DNA from: Candolleomyces eurysporus
Lineage: Eukaryota > Basidiomycota > Agaricomycetes > Agaricales > Psathyrellaceae
NCBI GenBank assembly: GCA_027579435.1
Contig: JANBPK010000862.1
Span: forward strand, 59,711 to 123,710
Length of the DNA: 64,000 nt
Direction of reading: 5' to 3'
The notes under the pieces: model-generated
Told to the model about the DNA's origin: nothing
Databases searched by the model: none
Seen by the model: only the letters and a program-made list of their open reading frames with translations
Part shown: in pieces, positions 1 through 10,747 of the stretch
How positions within the stretch are numbered: position 1 is the first letter of the stretch
Layout: the number at the start of each line of letters is the position of its first letter
Translations under genes and position numbers: made by a program

Positions 1-660
1 CTCATCGTCATTGGGTTACTGACGTTCAATCGAATTCCTGGCGATTTAGTTCAAACTGCCTTGACTGTGTAAAGTTCATTGGGGACTATGAGAGAGAGTG
101 CNGGGGGCATGTCATGGCAGTCTAAGCTGTTGTCCTGGCAGGATCATTACAACTCTCACATTGGAAGTGGTGTGGACTTTGAGTGAGTGGTTGTACTTAC
201 TTTTCAAAATTTCTATCTAACAAAAGATCAGTAGCAATAGTTGCGTCGGATGCAAGGATTTCCGATGCGCTTATGAGCGGAAGATTGGACTCCACTCCGG
301 CTAAGTGTGGCAAGCCATGGACATGGCGTTTGGCATTCTCCTCCGATGCCATTGCCCATACCCCAATGTAGTTATCACGATCTCCTGCCCTTGATCATGT
401 CGTGAAGGCCTGCTAATGCTCTTCGGATTTTGTTATGCTGGACGCTCTTGCCCTTTCTGTGCTCATCCCCAGGTTTCGGACTATTTCAGATATTATGTTT
501 GTTGTTTAGTCTTTCCGCATTCCAGCTATTTGTATTGACACTATTCACCTTGCCTCTGTCATGCTACTCTTAATTCTTGACATTTGTACATATCTATTCG
601 CCACACCTCTGTATGATTCTTGGACTTTGCCTCCCTTTGCTTCCGAACCACTGCGCTGCT
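1..660. other. 5' flank with no supported gene
   Basis: No convincing coding region is seen. Short open frames exist, for example around 183-371, but they lack splice context and recognisable motifs. The stretch is AT/CT-mixed and contains one ambiguous base at 102. It may be the degraded 5' part of the non-LTR element that becomes recognisable from about 720, but nothing in it proves that. Confidence 0.4.
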
Positions 661-721
661 CTCACACACGGACTTACGTATGATCAGCCAACCAAGCATG
701 CGATAAGGAATAAGTAGCAAA

Positions 722-1387
722 ATTCATTCGTTCCACCTGCCTCGAGCACAGCCATCGAGCGTCAAGAATTTCAGATGGATTAAGCCAGAAAACTGGAGGA
801 AACAAACCCAGAGACTCGCACACCTCATCCTCATCCTCACCCTCAACAACCCTAAAGCGGCCAACGACGTGATAAACTGAGGAGTATTCATTCACTCCCA
901 ATGGAGAGCGGTTGAGAAATGCAAGAGGGACCCAATACGCTGTCTCAGATGCCACGGATGGAACCATATGGCCAGGGAATGCAAGAAGGACACGGACATC
1001 TGTGGCACCTGCGCAGGAGAACACAGAACATCGCAGTGCAACAGCCCAGACGCACTTCTGTGCATCTCCTGCAACATGGAGGGTCATCCCAGCTGGGACA
1101 GGACGTGCCCAGCCTTCGAGAAGCGTCGTCAGGAACTCGACAAAAGGATACCAGAGAACGCACTACCCTACTACCCCACAGAGGAATCATGGACGTGGCT
1201 CCCAGACTCGCGAAATATACAGCCGGCTCAGCAACACCCTCCAGCGGCGCAGGACGACCTCGCAAACTACACGAAACGGAAATTAACTCAGAGGGAGAGG
1301 AAAGCCGCCAGGAAAGCGGAGGGGAGGGCCACCAGAGAGAACGGGGTAGACGAGAGAGAGAGAAAGACAGGCAGGAAGAGGAACTAG
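722..1387 (+). pseudogene. ORF1 (gag-like, zinc knuckle) of a non-LTR retrotransposon, broken
   Basis: In frame with 968-1387, translation can be followed upstream to about 722, giving a typical fungal LINE ORF1 C-terminal half. A CX2CX4HX4C zinc knuckle lies at about 941-982 (CLRCHGWNH then MAREC), and more Cys/His pairs follow (CGTC...HRTSQC, CISC...HPSWDRTC). A basic tail rich in K, R and E ends at the TAG at 1385-1387. In the family this protein binds element RNA and forms the RNP for target-primed reverse transcription. An in-frame TGA at 878-880 interrupts the reading frame, and the part upstream of 722 is unreadable. The stop sits where an Arg codon (CGA) would fit, so a C-to-T change is a likely cause. 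ORF2 starts about 55 bp downstream. Confidence 0.8.
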
Positions 1388-1442
1388 AAGTCAGACAGGA
1401 GGAAGTAGACTGGGACACGATGGTCAACCAAGCCAATAGCCA

Positions 1443-3369
1443 ATGAATAGCACAACCGAGAGAGCGGCAACAGGATCAGGCGAGGAGGGGAAGCAACTTC
1501 GAATACTTCAAGTTAACCTCAACAGGTCACCAACAGCACACTGGGAACTACTCAACTCGGGGCTGGCAAACCTATGGGATATAATCCTAATACAGGAGCC
1601 AAGTCAGAACTACTACAACCACTCTGCAACAGCACCAGGCTTCAGACAGATTTACCCAAGCGACAAGGCAAGGTCGAAGAACGGCGGAAGGTTCCACTCC
1701 GGAATCTGGGTCAACCAACAAATCAGCACGAACTCGTGGAGGGAATACAAGATACATGACGACCCCAACTTCACGGCCATCCAAATCCTGAGCGAATCTG
1801 GCCCCCTCACCATCATCAACATATACTTTGACGTCAAGAGAACAGAGGGAGAGGCTGAAGGGGTACTGCGGAAATTCATGCTGGAACATAGGGATAAGAT
1901 TTATGGTGAAGGAAAACACGTACTCCGGCAAGGCGATTTCAACAGACACCACTCCATGTGGGACAACGACGAGGACGACAGACTCTTCACGAGAGCAGCA
2001 CTGGACAAAGCTCAGATTCTAATCAATCTACTGGGCGACTGGGAGATGGAAATGATACTCCCAAAAAGCATCCGCACACTCCAGCACTTCAGAATGAAGG
2101 ATTGGTCAAGACCCGATAACGCTTTCATCACAGGTAATAGTACGGACATGGTGATTCGATGCGAAGCAGCCCCAACCAAGAAGATAGTCCTCACCGACCA
2201 CATGCCCATCGAAATCGTACTTAACGTGAGCAAGACCCAGGCTACCTCAGTAACGACCAGGAACTTCAGAAAGACGAACTGGGAAGATTTCAACCAAGAG
2301 CTGGAGCAACAGATGAAGAACATCAACACAGGCGAAATCCTCACCAAGGACGAATTCACAGAGCGAACGGATCACCTCATCCAGGCTATACAGCACGCGA
2401 TCAATAAAGCGGTCCCCACATGCATTTACACCATCCATACAAAGTGATGGTGGACAAAAGAGCTAGACAACATTGTGAAGGAAAAGAACAAGCTACGTAA
2501 CACCTCTGAACGGTTCCGAGCATGGGATGACCACCCCGTTCACAGGCAGAAAGTGCAGATCGAGCGCCAACTAGCAAAACTCATTCTCAAGACCAAGGAG
2601 GAGCACTGGGATGAGTACGTGAGCGGAACAGCAGCTGAGATGATGTGGAATGTCAACAGGTATCTCAAATCACCAATCGGAGACGGAGGAAAACCCAGGA
2701 TACCAACCCTCAAGCTCACGGCCCAAGGAACGACGGAAGACGTAGTAACGAATGAGCAAAAAGCGAAGGTGCTAGCCGATGCCTTCTTTCCCAAGAAACC
2801 AGAAGGGCTACAACCACAACAAGATTACAATTACGAACACCCGCTGGAAGTGTTACTGCCAATCACGGAAGATAGGATAAAAGAACACATCGCAAAACTC
2901 TCACCACATAAAGCCCCCAGGCTCGACGGTATCCCCAATATAGTCCTCCAGAAATGCGCTGACGTACTCTCTCCCCATCTAGCCTCAATCTTCAACGCAA
3001 TATTTAACCTCGACGTATACTATCAAGGCTGGAGGGACTGAGCCCCCTTCCCAGGAGCAAATCAGCGATGAAGCAGAAGATCAGAACCGAGGCCAAGGCG
3101 AGATGGAAAAGAGAATGGAATGTATCCCCGAGGAAACAAAAAATGGAGAAGATCGACGCCGAGTTTCCATTCAAGAGGTTCAGAGCGACGTCAGACAAGT
3201 GCACAAGACGTAGGATGCGGAGGCGGGAGACAGTCAAGCACTACCTCTTCGAACGCCCGGCATACAAAAAANGACAGAAACGATGGCCCGAAAGCACGGC
3301 AAACTGAGAGGGGATCTAAAGAAGATACTATCCAACGAAAAAGCAACCAAGGAGCTTCTGCAACCATGA
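1443..3369 (+). pseudogene. ORF2 of the non-LTR retrotransposon: endonuclease, partial RT, C-terminal remnant
   Basis: 1443-2447 encodes an exonuclease-endonuclease-phosphatase type endonuclease: the start has ILQVNLNRS, an IIL(I)QEP catalytic Glu region follows, then a GDFNRHH segment and a late DHMPI His motif. A TGA at 2445-2447 interrupts the linker just before WWTKELD. The frame then continues from 2475 through the RT N-terminus (SPHKAPRLDGIPN near 2905-2945) and stops at 3039. From about 3068 the sequence matches the far C-terminus of such proteins: ARWKREW, then ETVKHYLFERPAY, then in another frame MARKHGKLRGDLKK to the stop at 3367-3369. The RT palm with its YxDD and nearly all of the RNase H are missing. 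Two stops, one large internal deletion and a frame change beside the ambiguous base at 3272 make it dead. Confidence 0.85.
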
Positions 3370-5359
3370 TGCCTGGATCTACTATCTTCGTGGTTACCCC
3401 GACCAAGACTTCGTCAACACAATCTCACACATCATCCATCATGGCGCCAATATCGGCTACTCTGGCAACCATTCCCACTCTCAGTCGTGCTCAAACCTCA
3501 AATCCGCGCTCGAGCATTCAGATCAAATCAGTGCAGATATCGACCTGCAGACAACTAGCCGCCGCACTCTCGGACCATTTGACTCGCCCCCTCTCGCCCA
3601 TTTCCGCACATCACCGCTTGGCGCAGCCACTCGCAAACATTCTTCCAAAATCCGCCGGATTCATCATCTCTCATGGCCAGAAGGTGGCTCAGTCAATGAT
3701 GGGATCCCATCCGACGAAGGAACTATCAACTATGACTCCTTTCGTTGCGCAGTATCCGACTTAATTGCATCAGGACGCGGCTCTCTGATGGTCAAACTTG
3801 ACTTGGAGCAGGCATTTCGCCACATCCCTGTCCGGCACGCAGACTGGCACCTTCTTGGGTTTCACTGGGAAGAAAAGTTTTACTATGACATCGTTCTCGC
3901 GTTTGGGCTCCGCTTGGCCCCCTACATCTTCAATCTCTTCGCGGAGGCTCTGCATTGGATCCTCGAACATCACATCCCCGCGCGTTTCCGTCACTACCTC
4001 GATGATTTCCTCGCGATTTTCTCACCAGAAACACCCCCTTCGCTCGTGGCTGAGGCTCTCAACTGGATGCTTGAGCTTGGTCGACTGCTCGGCCTTCAGT
4101 TTCAGGATTCTAAAACAGAAGGCCCTTCCACATGCATTGAGTTCCTGGGCATTGAACTCGACTCCGTCACCATGGAGGCGCGATTATCAGTCAGTAAACT
4201 CACTGACCTCCGGGACACTCTTACCGAGTGGTCCACACGCTCTCACTGCACTTTACGCGAACTCGAACAGCTCACAGGCTATCTGCAATTCTGCTCGCAA
4301 GTAATCCCACTCTCGAGATCCTTTATTCGCGCGCTCTACGACTTCCAAGCTACTTTCCCAACACCTCTCTCCCGTCGCAAAATACCTTTGCTGGCAAGGA
4401 AGGACTTGGACTGGTGGCTCCAAGTGGCCATCCAATGGAATGGCATCCACTTTATATCTCCTCAACGCGACATTGTCCACCTATACACAGACGCAAGTGG
4501 TACCAAAGGCATCGGAGGTTTTTTCGGCAATAAGTGGTTCTCGCGAAAAACTCCACGTCGATTACGGGCAAAGCACATCCAGGTCAAGGAAATGTATGCC
4601 ATGCTGTACTTGGTCCTATGCTGGGGTGACTCCTTTCGGGGCAAGCACGTGGTATTCCACATTGATAATGACGCGGTTCACACCTCCCTCAATGATTTGA
4701 CCATCCACTCCCCCGACACCATGAACCTTATCCACCAATTCCTTTGTTTCGCATGCCTCCTCGATTTCACTTTTTCTTCTGTTTGGCTCTCATCTTCTGA
4801 TAATTCCGTTGCTGACGCAGCTTCCCGTTTCTCTTTTTCACGCATGTTCGCCCTCGCACCAAATCTCGACTCAAAGCCCTCGAAGCGGATGTTCCGTACT
4901 GGTGGTACGAACGCCACACCCAGTGGCCCCCGTCCGTCACTTTCTATCTCTGGCACGGTCTCGCAAGCAGCACAAGAACTACCTACAGCGTGGGGCAACG
5001 CTCGTTCCTCACTTTCGCGCGACGCCACAACCTCTACAACAGCGACAATGCCCTCCTCCCAGCCTCCCAGGCCGCTATCATGTCCTGGATCGCCAGTTTG
5101 GCTGGACAGGTCCAGCCCAGCACCATTAAACAATACCTCGGGCACGTCAAGTCCATGCACACCGACATGGACCTCCCATTCACCACATGCACTGCTCCCA
5201 TTGTCCAACGACTTATTCGCGGCATTAAACGCTACCACGGGGAGCGTGAAACCACTCGTAAACGGCCTATCACACTACCAGTCCTCCGGGACATTCTGCA
5301 GCACCTCGACCCTGATGGAAACCCCGGTCACCTCACGATTTACGCAGCTGCCTGCGTAG
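3368..5359 (+). CDS. RT-RNase H polyprotein of a DIRS-like (tyrosine-recombinase) retrotransposon, 5' truncated
   Basis: A continuous frame runs from the junction at about 3368 (AWIYYLRGYPDQDF...) to 5359, although only about the first 520 codons (to about 4900) look like the real product. The frame reads SPLGAATRKHSSKIRRIHHLSWP, then the RT A-motif MVKLDLEQAF (catalytic Asp near 3797), then the YLDDFL box near 3995, then a connection region. RNase H follows with YTDASG, the catalytic Glu in QVKEMYA, HIDNDAV and NSVADAASR; all four acidic positions are visible. The known role is reverse transcription and removal of the RNA template strand. The start codon, gag and 5' terminus are absent, so the element cannot move alone. 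Expression of the remaining frame is unknown. Confidence 0.8.
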   Translation, partial: DAWIYYLRGYPDQDFVNTISHIIHHGANIGYSGNHSHSQSCSNLKSALEHSDQISADIDLQTTSRRTLGPFDSPPLAHFRTSPLGAATRKHSSKIRRIHHLSWPEGGSVNDGIPSDEGTINYDSFRCAVSDLIASGRGSLMVKLDLEQAFRHIPVRHADWHLLGFHWEEKFYYDIVLAFGLRLAPYIFNLFAEALHWILEHHIPARFRHYLDDFLAIFSPETPPSLVAEALNWMLELGRLLGLQFQDSKTEGPSTCIEFLGIELDSVTMEARLSVSKLTDLRDTLTEWSTRSHCTLRELEQLTGYLQFCSQVIPLSRSFIRALYDFQATFPTPLSRRKIPLLARKDLDWWLQVAIQWNGIHFISPQRDIVHLYTDASGTKGIGGFFGNKWFSRKTPRRLRAKHIQVKEMYAMLYLVLCWGDSFRGKHVVFHIDNDAVHTSLNDLTIHSPDTMNLIHQFLCFACLLDFTFSSVWLSSSDNSVADAASRFSFSRMFALAPNLDSKPSKRMFRTGGTNATPSGPRPSLSISGTVSQAAQELPTAWGNARSSLSRDATTSTTATMPSSQPPRPLSCPGSPVWLDRSSPAPLNNTSGTSSPCTPTWTSHSPHALLPLSNDLFAALNATTGSVKPLVNGLSHYQSSGTFCSTSTLMETPVTSRFTQLPA

Positions 5360-5759
5360 CTTTCTCCCGCTTTCTTCGTTGCGGGGAATTTACCGAGGGA
5401 GCAAAAAGCAGAAAATTCAGTACGTCGACTCACCCAACTCGCCGATCAGTTGAGTTTCTCCCTAGCTTCGAAAACCCAACCCACGTCCGACTCCATCTCC
5501 CGTCCTCAAAAACCAATCCCTTCCGAAAGGGCGTATCAGTTTACCTCGCCGCCGCCCCTGGTGCCACCACATGCCCTGTCGCCGCTTTGAAGCGGCTTTT
5601 CTCCCAGGAACCATCTCGAGCCAAGCACGCACTCACATTGTATCCAAACTCATCCATTCATCGCTCGACCGACCACTTTAGACTACGATTGCTCGGACCA
5701 CAATGGACGATTGCTTGGATCGGCACCCGCACAAACGATCCCATGCCCTCCGGATAGGT
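4828..5759 (+). pseudogene. Tyrosine recombinase of the DIRS-like element, C-terminus out of frame
   Basis: This frame overlaps the end of the RT-RNase H frame, as is usual in DIRS elements, and reads ADVPYWWYERHTQWP, then an N-terminal core-binding domain (PSTIKQYLGHVKSMH), then the catalytic domain. The first catalytic Arg lies in FLRCGEFTEG near 5380, and SSKTNPFRKG plus TCPVAALKRLF follow. The second conserved block (HxxR) appears as SHALRIG at 5739-5759, but in a different frame from the ORF that stops at 5755-5757. The nucleophilic Tyr is not found downstream. The enzyme would normally integrate the circular cDNA; this copy is inactive. Confidence 0.75.
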
Positions 5760-5780
5760 ATTTATAGAGAGCCTACAGGC

Positions 5781-6900
5781 TCAGATGGACTCCTCAGATC
5801 CCTTGACCCTCGCGTTTCTCATTTCTCGGACCACTTCCTCGTCATCTTTTTTCTCCCTCCCACCTCCCTATGACATTGTATAGATTTTAATACTTCATGT
5901 ACCCTACTCATGTCGTTAGCTTGAGGTCTTCCCCCCTTTTTTCGACACCTGCCACCGGATGCGAGTACCTAACCTCTCGCATTTCGCAACAGGTGTCCGA
6001 GGGAGGCCTTGAGAACTCAATTTCGCAATATCATCCTCATTGNCCCCCCATATCACACTCCCACCCGTAAGGAGCGCATACGTTGAAGAGAATTCAACAC
6101 CCGGGCTCACGACGCACGCAGGTGTGGCAGGGGAATGTCGGAGGAGCTGTTGACGTTCGGAAGGGATGAGCAGGGGAGGGAGGTGTCAATCGGGAGGAGA
6201 GTGGAAGGAGATGGTGGCAAGCGCAATGTCCCTCAAATGTTTGTTGGGACGGGTTGGAGCGTAGTTCTCCTTGACCTACTCAGCAAGCTGCATCGCGATC
6301 AGGTCAAGAGAGCCCACCAGATAGCAACTCGCAAACGCTGGATGGGCGCCAGGAGCACACCATTGAAGGTGTCTGAATGCACGGCAGGGGTGGTTGGAGT
6401 CGAAGGGGGTATTCGGAAGCGGACTATGGCACATCTAGTTTCACTCGCCACTTCGCCAGCTGTCAGGCGAGCGCACCTCAGCTGGCCAACATCTCTGCTC
6501 GAGCACCTGCCACTAGTGGTAAACAAATGACCTCTTTTCACATTCTCACTCATAGCTAGGCTCAATTTGCACCGTTTTCATTGCAATCGAGGGCAAAAGC
6601 ACCCCTTTTTAGCCAATTTCTGTGAAATTTCTTGCCAGACAGAGTTCGGTCATGTCTTCAAGGCCATGATCCCGGACCCTGAATTTCTGGCTATTTAAGC
6701 CGCCGTTTTCGCTCCGCTGGCTTCTTTCCTCTTTTTCCTTGCTCCACCACCACCTCACACCCTTTCCTCTTGGCTCACCGCTCCTTCGTCCCTCCTTTTC
6801 TTCTATCTACCAACTACGCTACGCTATTCTATTCTACAACAAGCTGATATACTATTCTTGACGCAGTCTCGTTACTATTCGGTCCATACAGCTCCCCAAG
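5781..6900. other. Non-coding stretch between the transposon and the first gene
   Basis: The first part may be 3' DIRS sequence. An open frame at 6135-6530 has no motif and no splice support. From about 6700 to 6800 the plus strand becomes CT-rich (cttcttt, ctcacccttt), which is typical of fungal promoter and 5' UTR sequence ahead of the gene starting at 6901. One ambiguous base lies at 6043 in a C run. Confidence 0.4.
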
Positions 6901-7564
6901 ATGCCTCCCTCCCGCCTTCCGTCGCCGTCCTTCTCGCTCGTGCTCACTGCAGCCAACGGCCATCCTCTGCTCATGATGCAGGATTTCAATCCTGCGCTGA
7001 CCAGCATTGAAGTCAATCTGCAATTCCCGCCGCTTGGTGCGACTGCTCCCACTCTTCTGCAACCCAGCGATCATGATCCTCTCATGGTAAGTGTCCAATG
7101 GCGTTAGAAGGCGAGAGCTTGAGTACTGACCGTCTTTCAGCAAACAACCGATACCCGCTTCCAAGGGCAGCTTGCGTATCAAGCGCGTTACGCCGTAAAC
7201 CTATCTGTTTTATGAGTACATTCAACAGCTGACGATGGTTGATTATCCCAGACCAATGCTGGCAAACCCAGCGGTGAAGACGACGACAACCAGAGCGAGA
7301 TTGGGAAGGTGTATGAGCCGTATCCCATCAGTCTCGCGCACGAGCTTCATGCCCTCGGACAGTCTGGGCATACTCATAGACTTCGATGCCTTCCCACCCG
7401 TGGTCAATCTCCTAGTTTGCTGAACCGTTTGAAATTGAAGGTAGGTAAGCCAATTGCTGTCTTCATGACCGCTGATGACGATGGTCTTCTAGCTCTCTGC
7501 CTTCTGGCGTAAACTTCGTCGACTGGGCCTCTCAATTCTCTGCGGCCGCATTTGGACCAGTTGA
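6901..7564 (+). CDS. Small hypothetical protein, four exons
   Basis: Spliced model: 6901-7086, 7141-7194, 7252-7440 and 7493-7564, with introns of 54, 57 and 52 bp that all have GT..AG ends and plausible branch points. The joined frame gives 165 residues plus stop, with all exons in phase 0. The protein starts MPPSRLPSPSFSLVLT and ends with a basic segment (LNRLKLK|LSAFWRKLRRLG). No domain is recognised. A fully consistent frame across three introns and the CT-rich stretch upstream of the ATG argue that it is real or was until recently. It stands alone between transposon remnants and gene-poor DNA. Confidence 0.5.
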
Positions 7565-8189
7565 ATCACAGAACTCAAGCAGAGTACACGCAAGAAATGC
7601 ACCGCAATCAACCCTCCTTCCGATATAGAGGCTTCGACTCTCCGTGTACTATAGGATTCCGATCTTGCCAACTTTGTATATATTCTCCCGGCGATGCTGT
7701 TTTAAACGGTTCTTCGACTTGGAGGACCAGCAAATTCGAATGATATTTCTTGGATTGTCCCGCATATAGTGCGTCACCATGACCACACACCCCGAAAGCC
7801 TTCTTGAAGATCGCAAGCGAGTTCTACTTGCAATTTTGTAGGTGTGTCGTTTCAACGATATCGTAACCTGTCCGCAAGTAGCAGGCATTGCGGCGGAGCC
7901 AGCTTCCAGGGTTATAAATTTTTGGGACAGGTTTATATTTTATACATTAATGTACATATCATTTTTCGGAACGTGTATTGTAAACTGGAAATATGAGATC
8001 AACCTACTTAGATAGAAAATTGTAAATTGGGTCCTTACCAAGTAACTCAGCTCTACCAGGCTTACCTGGATAATGTTGCCTGATCATTGTTGATAAGTAC
8101 AGATACTGTGACATCAGAACGATATTGATGGCGTCTACGATCAGCAACCCCAAGGTCTGATCAGATACCGCTGGCCATATCAGCCCCTC
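7565..8189. other. Intergenic, nothing recognised
   Basis: AT-rich around 7910-8030. Only short random open frames are seen on both strands. No tRNA, repeat or gene signal was found. Confidence 0.4.
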
Positions 8190-9031
8190 ATCAAATTCGT
8201 GATGAATTCGGTTCGAAGCTTTTAGCCTCTTTGACCTTTTTTGGGCTAGGCTTGCCAGCTTCCGACTTTTCAACGTTCAATTCATTGCTTTTCCGTGCAT
8301 TTTTGCATGTGAGCGCTTGCACAAGCAGGGAAGCGAATTGTATTGTAGGTTTACTGATGGCCCACCCGCCTGGTGCTGTAACCTGAGCAACCCGGCCCCC
8401 ATTTACTATCGGCATGCTCAACTCGCTAAACGAATGGCGATCCCGCGATTACTCTCTGCCTCTGAGTTTCATTGTAGTCGGGAAGGCCGAGATTCCTGAA
8501 GAGGAGTCTTTTGAGATCTGGGCCATGGTTGCGAATTCGAAGACGAAACAGGTGAAGTAAAGGCTAATCTGACGCGATTTGGAGCAGCTGCTATGAAAGG
8601 TTGTCAGTAAGCACCCAGCTATTATTATGAATACTGGTTTGGAGAATAACGCTGGAATCGGCTGCAGCATGCACACACCATTGCCTGAATTAGTCTGACG
8701 CGACGCACGGTCATGCCTCCCAGCTTTGGGGTGCAGAAGGCGAATTCTGTCGTAAGCGTGTGCTGAAAGGCTTCCCAGGCAACTGCGCATGATTTGAGAC
8801 CATTCCGAGCGTCCGTTCTGACGAAGGGATGACCGGACAGAAAGAGTCGATTTCTTTCTGGCTCGGGCAAAGATGGGACAACTTGCCACTTCACGTCAGG
8901 TACGAGGACGCTGTATCCAGCTTTGTCTTTCACTGAGATCAGTAGCGATACGAATGGTGGCGGGATCTGCCGTTGTAGATCGAAATCCTTGCAGGGATGA
9001 TCCAGCGCCGAAGATGCTACAGAAGTTGTTC
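8190..9031 (-). pseudogene. Probable degraded protein-coding gene, unknown family
   Basis: On the minus strand a protein-like frame runs from about 9010 (DHPCKDFDLQRQIPPPFVSLL) to about 8700 (FAFCTPKLGGM). A good intron follows (donor gtgtgtgc near 8683, cttactgac branch, acceptor catag near 8596). The next exon-like part (ISLYFTCFVFEF..MKLRGRE) ends at a stop near 8459. The same frame then continues downstream of that stop (SRDRHSFSELSMPIVNGG..) to 8190. The only good ATG (9031) is in a different frame, so at least one frame break and one internal stop are present. Coding-like composition plus disrupted frames suggest a pseudogene. No domain is recognised. Confidence 0.35.
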
Positions 9032-9617
9032 ATGTCGCTGTGTGCGCTTTAATGAGTAAAGCTGTTAATTCCTTCCCTGTGATTCGTAAGATATTATTTC
9101 TTGTAGCGGCAGCACCCAGAAGCATCCGGAAATCTCCTGCAATCTGCTGTTTCGATTACGGCCGCTACTTGCCTAATGTCCGTTCCTCATGTGCGGATAA
9201 TGAAACGATCTGAGAAGGGTCTCTCAGCATCAACATTGCCCACTCTCGTCACCTTCACACACGCGATGCGCTAGGGAAGTCTCAAGATGCGATTCAAGGT
9301 ATTTCTAAACTCGGGGATGGGGCACGCGCAGAGAATCCCAAGCTCTGTTCTTGAAACAGCCTATCCATGTCTAAGGGACTGTGAGTTTGCCGTCGGATAA
9401 GCAATTTATTGAAAGTTCGTTTATGAAAGATGGCCCTGTTACAAGTTTGGAATTTGACCAGGATGAATTGTAGAGCGTCCCGATCGGAACAGTTATACAT
9501 TATTCAGTGCCTTTCGTGTTCAAGTCCCGCCTGTCAAAACGGGCATCCTAGTGGCATCCCGGTCCAGGAAACTAGCTCTACTCCCAGCAGCATGCATCAG
9601 GGTTGGACAGGGCAAGA
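9032..9617. other. Intergenic, nothing recognised
   Basis: Only short open frames without splice support. It lies downstream of the minus-strand gene ending at 9618 and upstream of the probable pseudogene. Confidence 0.4.
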
Positions 9618-10747
9618 TTAAGGGGGCGGCGTCTTCAGGTCTTGGATGAGCCTTTCTCCGTCTCTGATTGCTATCTTTCGCATCTCTTCTGTCAGTCCTT
9701 CAATGATCTTCTCACGTAGCTTGTACTCGCGCAAATGGTATTCTGCTCGGAGAAAATGAATTGTCGACTAAGATTTCATGGTCTAAAAGAACCGCACCTC
9801 CATTGACGCCGCTACGGCGGGTCTTCCTGCCTAACAAGTGGGGCTTGCGGTACTCAGCCCAAGCAGTGAGTTGGATATAATAGACCTGTCAATTTATTCA
9901 GAGTGTCTATTCGTACACAGTAATGGGCTTGAATTTCTTACCTGAATGTACGGGTGTTCAAAATCCGGGAAACGCAACACACCAACGTCAAGGAACGGCT
10001 TCTCCAAGTTCGAGTCGGCATTTGAACCAGTTCCACTGACAATCTTCTGAATTTCCTCGACGGAAATTTCTGTAACCTTGCGTACTGCTTCATTATTCCT
10101 GATGAGGTCGCTAAACCAATTACTGACCTAGAAAAGACGGAGTAAATTGGTGTGAGCGGTGGATATTATGCACATTAGAGCAGACCTACAAAGTTGCTAG
10201 AACTGAGACGCCCCTTCTCCTTGCTACCACCGCTGTCCAAGAACTTCAAGAACGGATCCCTTTGGCTGAGAGGTTGATTCATTGAGTCCACGTCTCTATT
10301 ACAGACACGCTCCAGGAATGGATTTTTATCGAAGGTAGACTCGATTGTGTCCAGGGTGAGCTTCTGATCTTCGTTTTTAAGACGAGCCAATTCTTTGAAG
10401 GAGATCCAAAGCATGGCAATTGTTGCATTGTCCATCGACTTGTAAGGAGGATTAAGATGGGCTTGCGATCCAAAACAAGGGTCCAGCTGGCATTTTATGG
10501 CGCCATTCAGGTTTTCAATTTCCCGCTGCAGCTCTCCCTGTTCATGACACAAAAAAGTGTCATTTTTACTGGAAATTTCTGAGATTGATTGACTCACCTC
10601 GCCCAGCTTTACATCCTTGAGGAAGCCGGACAAATCCTCGCCTTTTATGTCCGCAAGAATCTTTTCCAAATTCAGAAGAAAGGAGGATGATAGACACCTG
10701 TCCGCCGTTGTCATGTCGGCGAGCGTCATTGTGAGAGAGATGGACAC
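9618..10747 (-). CDS. Hypothetical protein, five exons
   Basis: Exons read on the minus strand: 10747-10598, 10537-10190, 10127-9942, 9885-9798 and 9742-9618. All introns are 51-62 bp with GT-AG ends and the frame closes perfectly to 298 residues. The protein is acidic to neutral and probably helical. It starts MSISLTMTLADMTTADRC, has a coiled segment (GELQREIENLNGAIKC), a conserved-looking SNWFSDLIRNNEAV part and a charged C-terminus ending DLKTPPP. No signal peptide, membrane segment or known domain is visible. A second in-frame Met seven residues in could be the true start. Function unknown. Confidence 0.65.

Larger units (their letters stand above)
722..3369 (+). mobile_element. Decayed non-LTR (LINE, Tad/I-like) retrotransposon
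   Basis: The element consists of ORF1 with zinc knuckles followed by ORF2 with an endonuclease and RT start, which is the order of Tad/I-like fungal LINEs. It is 5' truncated and internally deleted (the join is near 3040-3067). No poly-A tail is present, because the sequence passes straight into the DIRS-like element at about 3367. The clade is inferred from motif order only. Confidence 0.75.
3368..5780 (+). mobile_element. 5'-truncated DIRS-like retrotransposon fused to the LINE
   Basis: The combination of RT, RNase H and tyrosine recombinase in overlapping frames identifies the DIRS order of YR retrotransposons. The 5' side begins abruptly inside the protein at about 3368. The 3' limit is not visible: no inverted terminal repeat or internal complementary region could be recognised by eye in 5760-6600, so the end given is only the end of coding similarity. 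Confidence 0.7.

Noticed and set aside
919..1446. Long open frames on both strands overlapping the zinc-knuckle ORF
   Set aside because: Their products are low-complexity and carry none of the Cys/His motifs. The frame at 968-1387 with the zinc knuckles is the real one.
6135..6530. A 131-residue open frame after the DIRS element
   Set aside because: No motif, no splice sites, and an equally open frame on the other strand.
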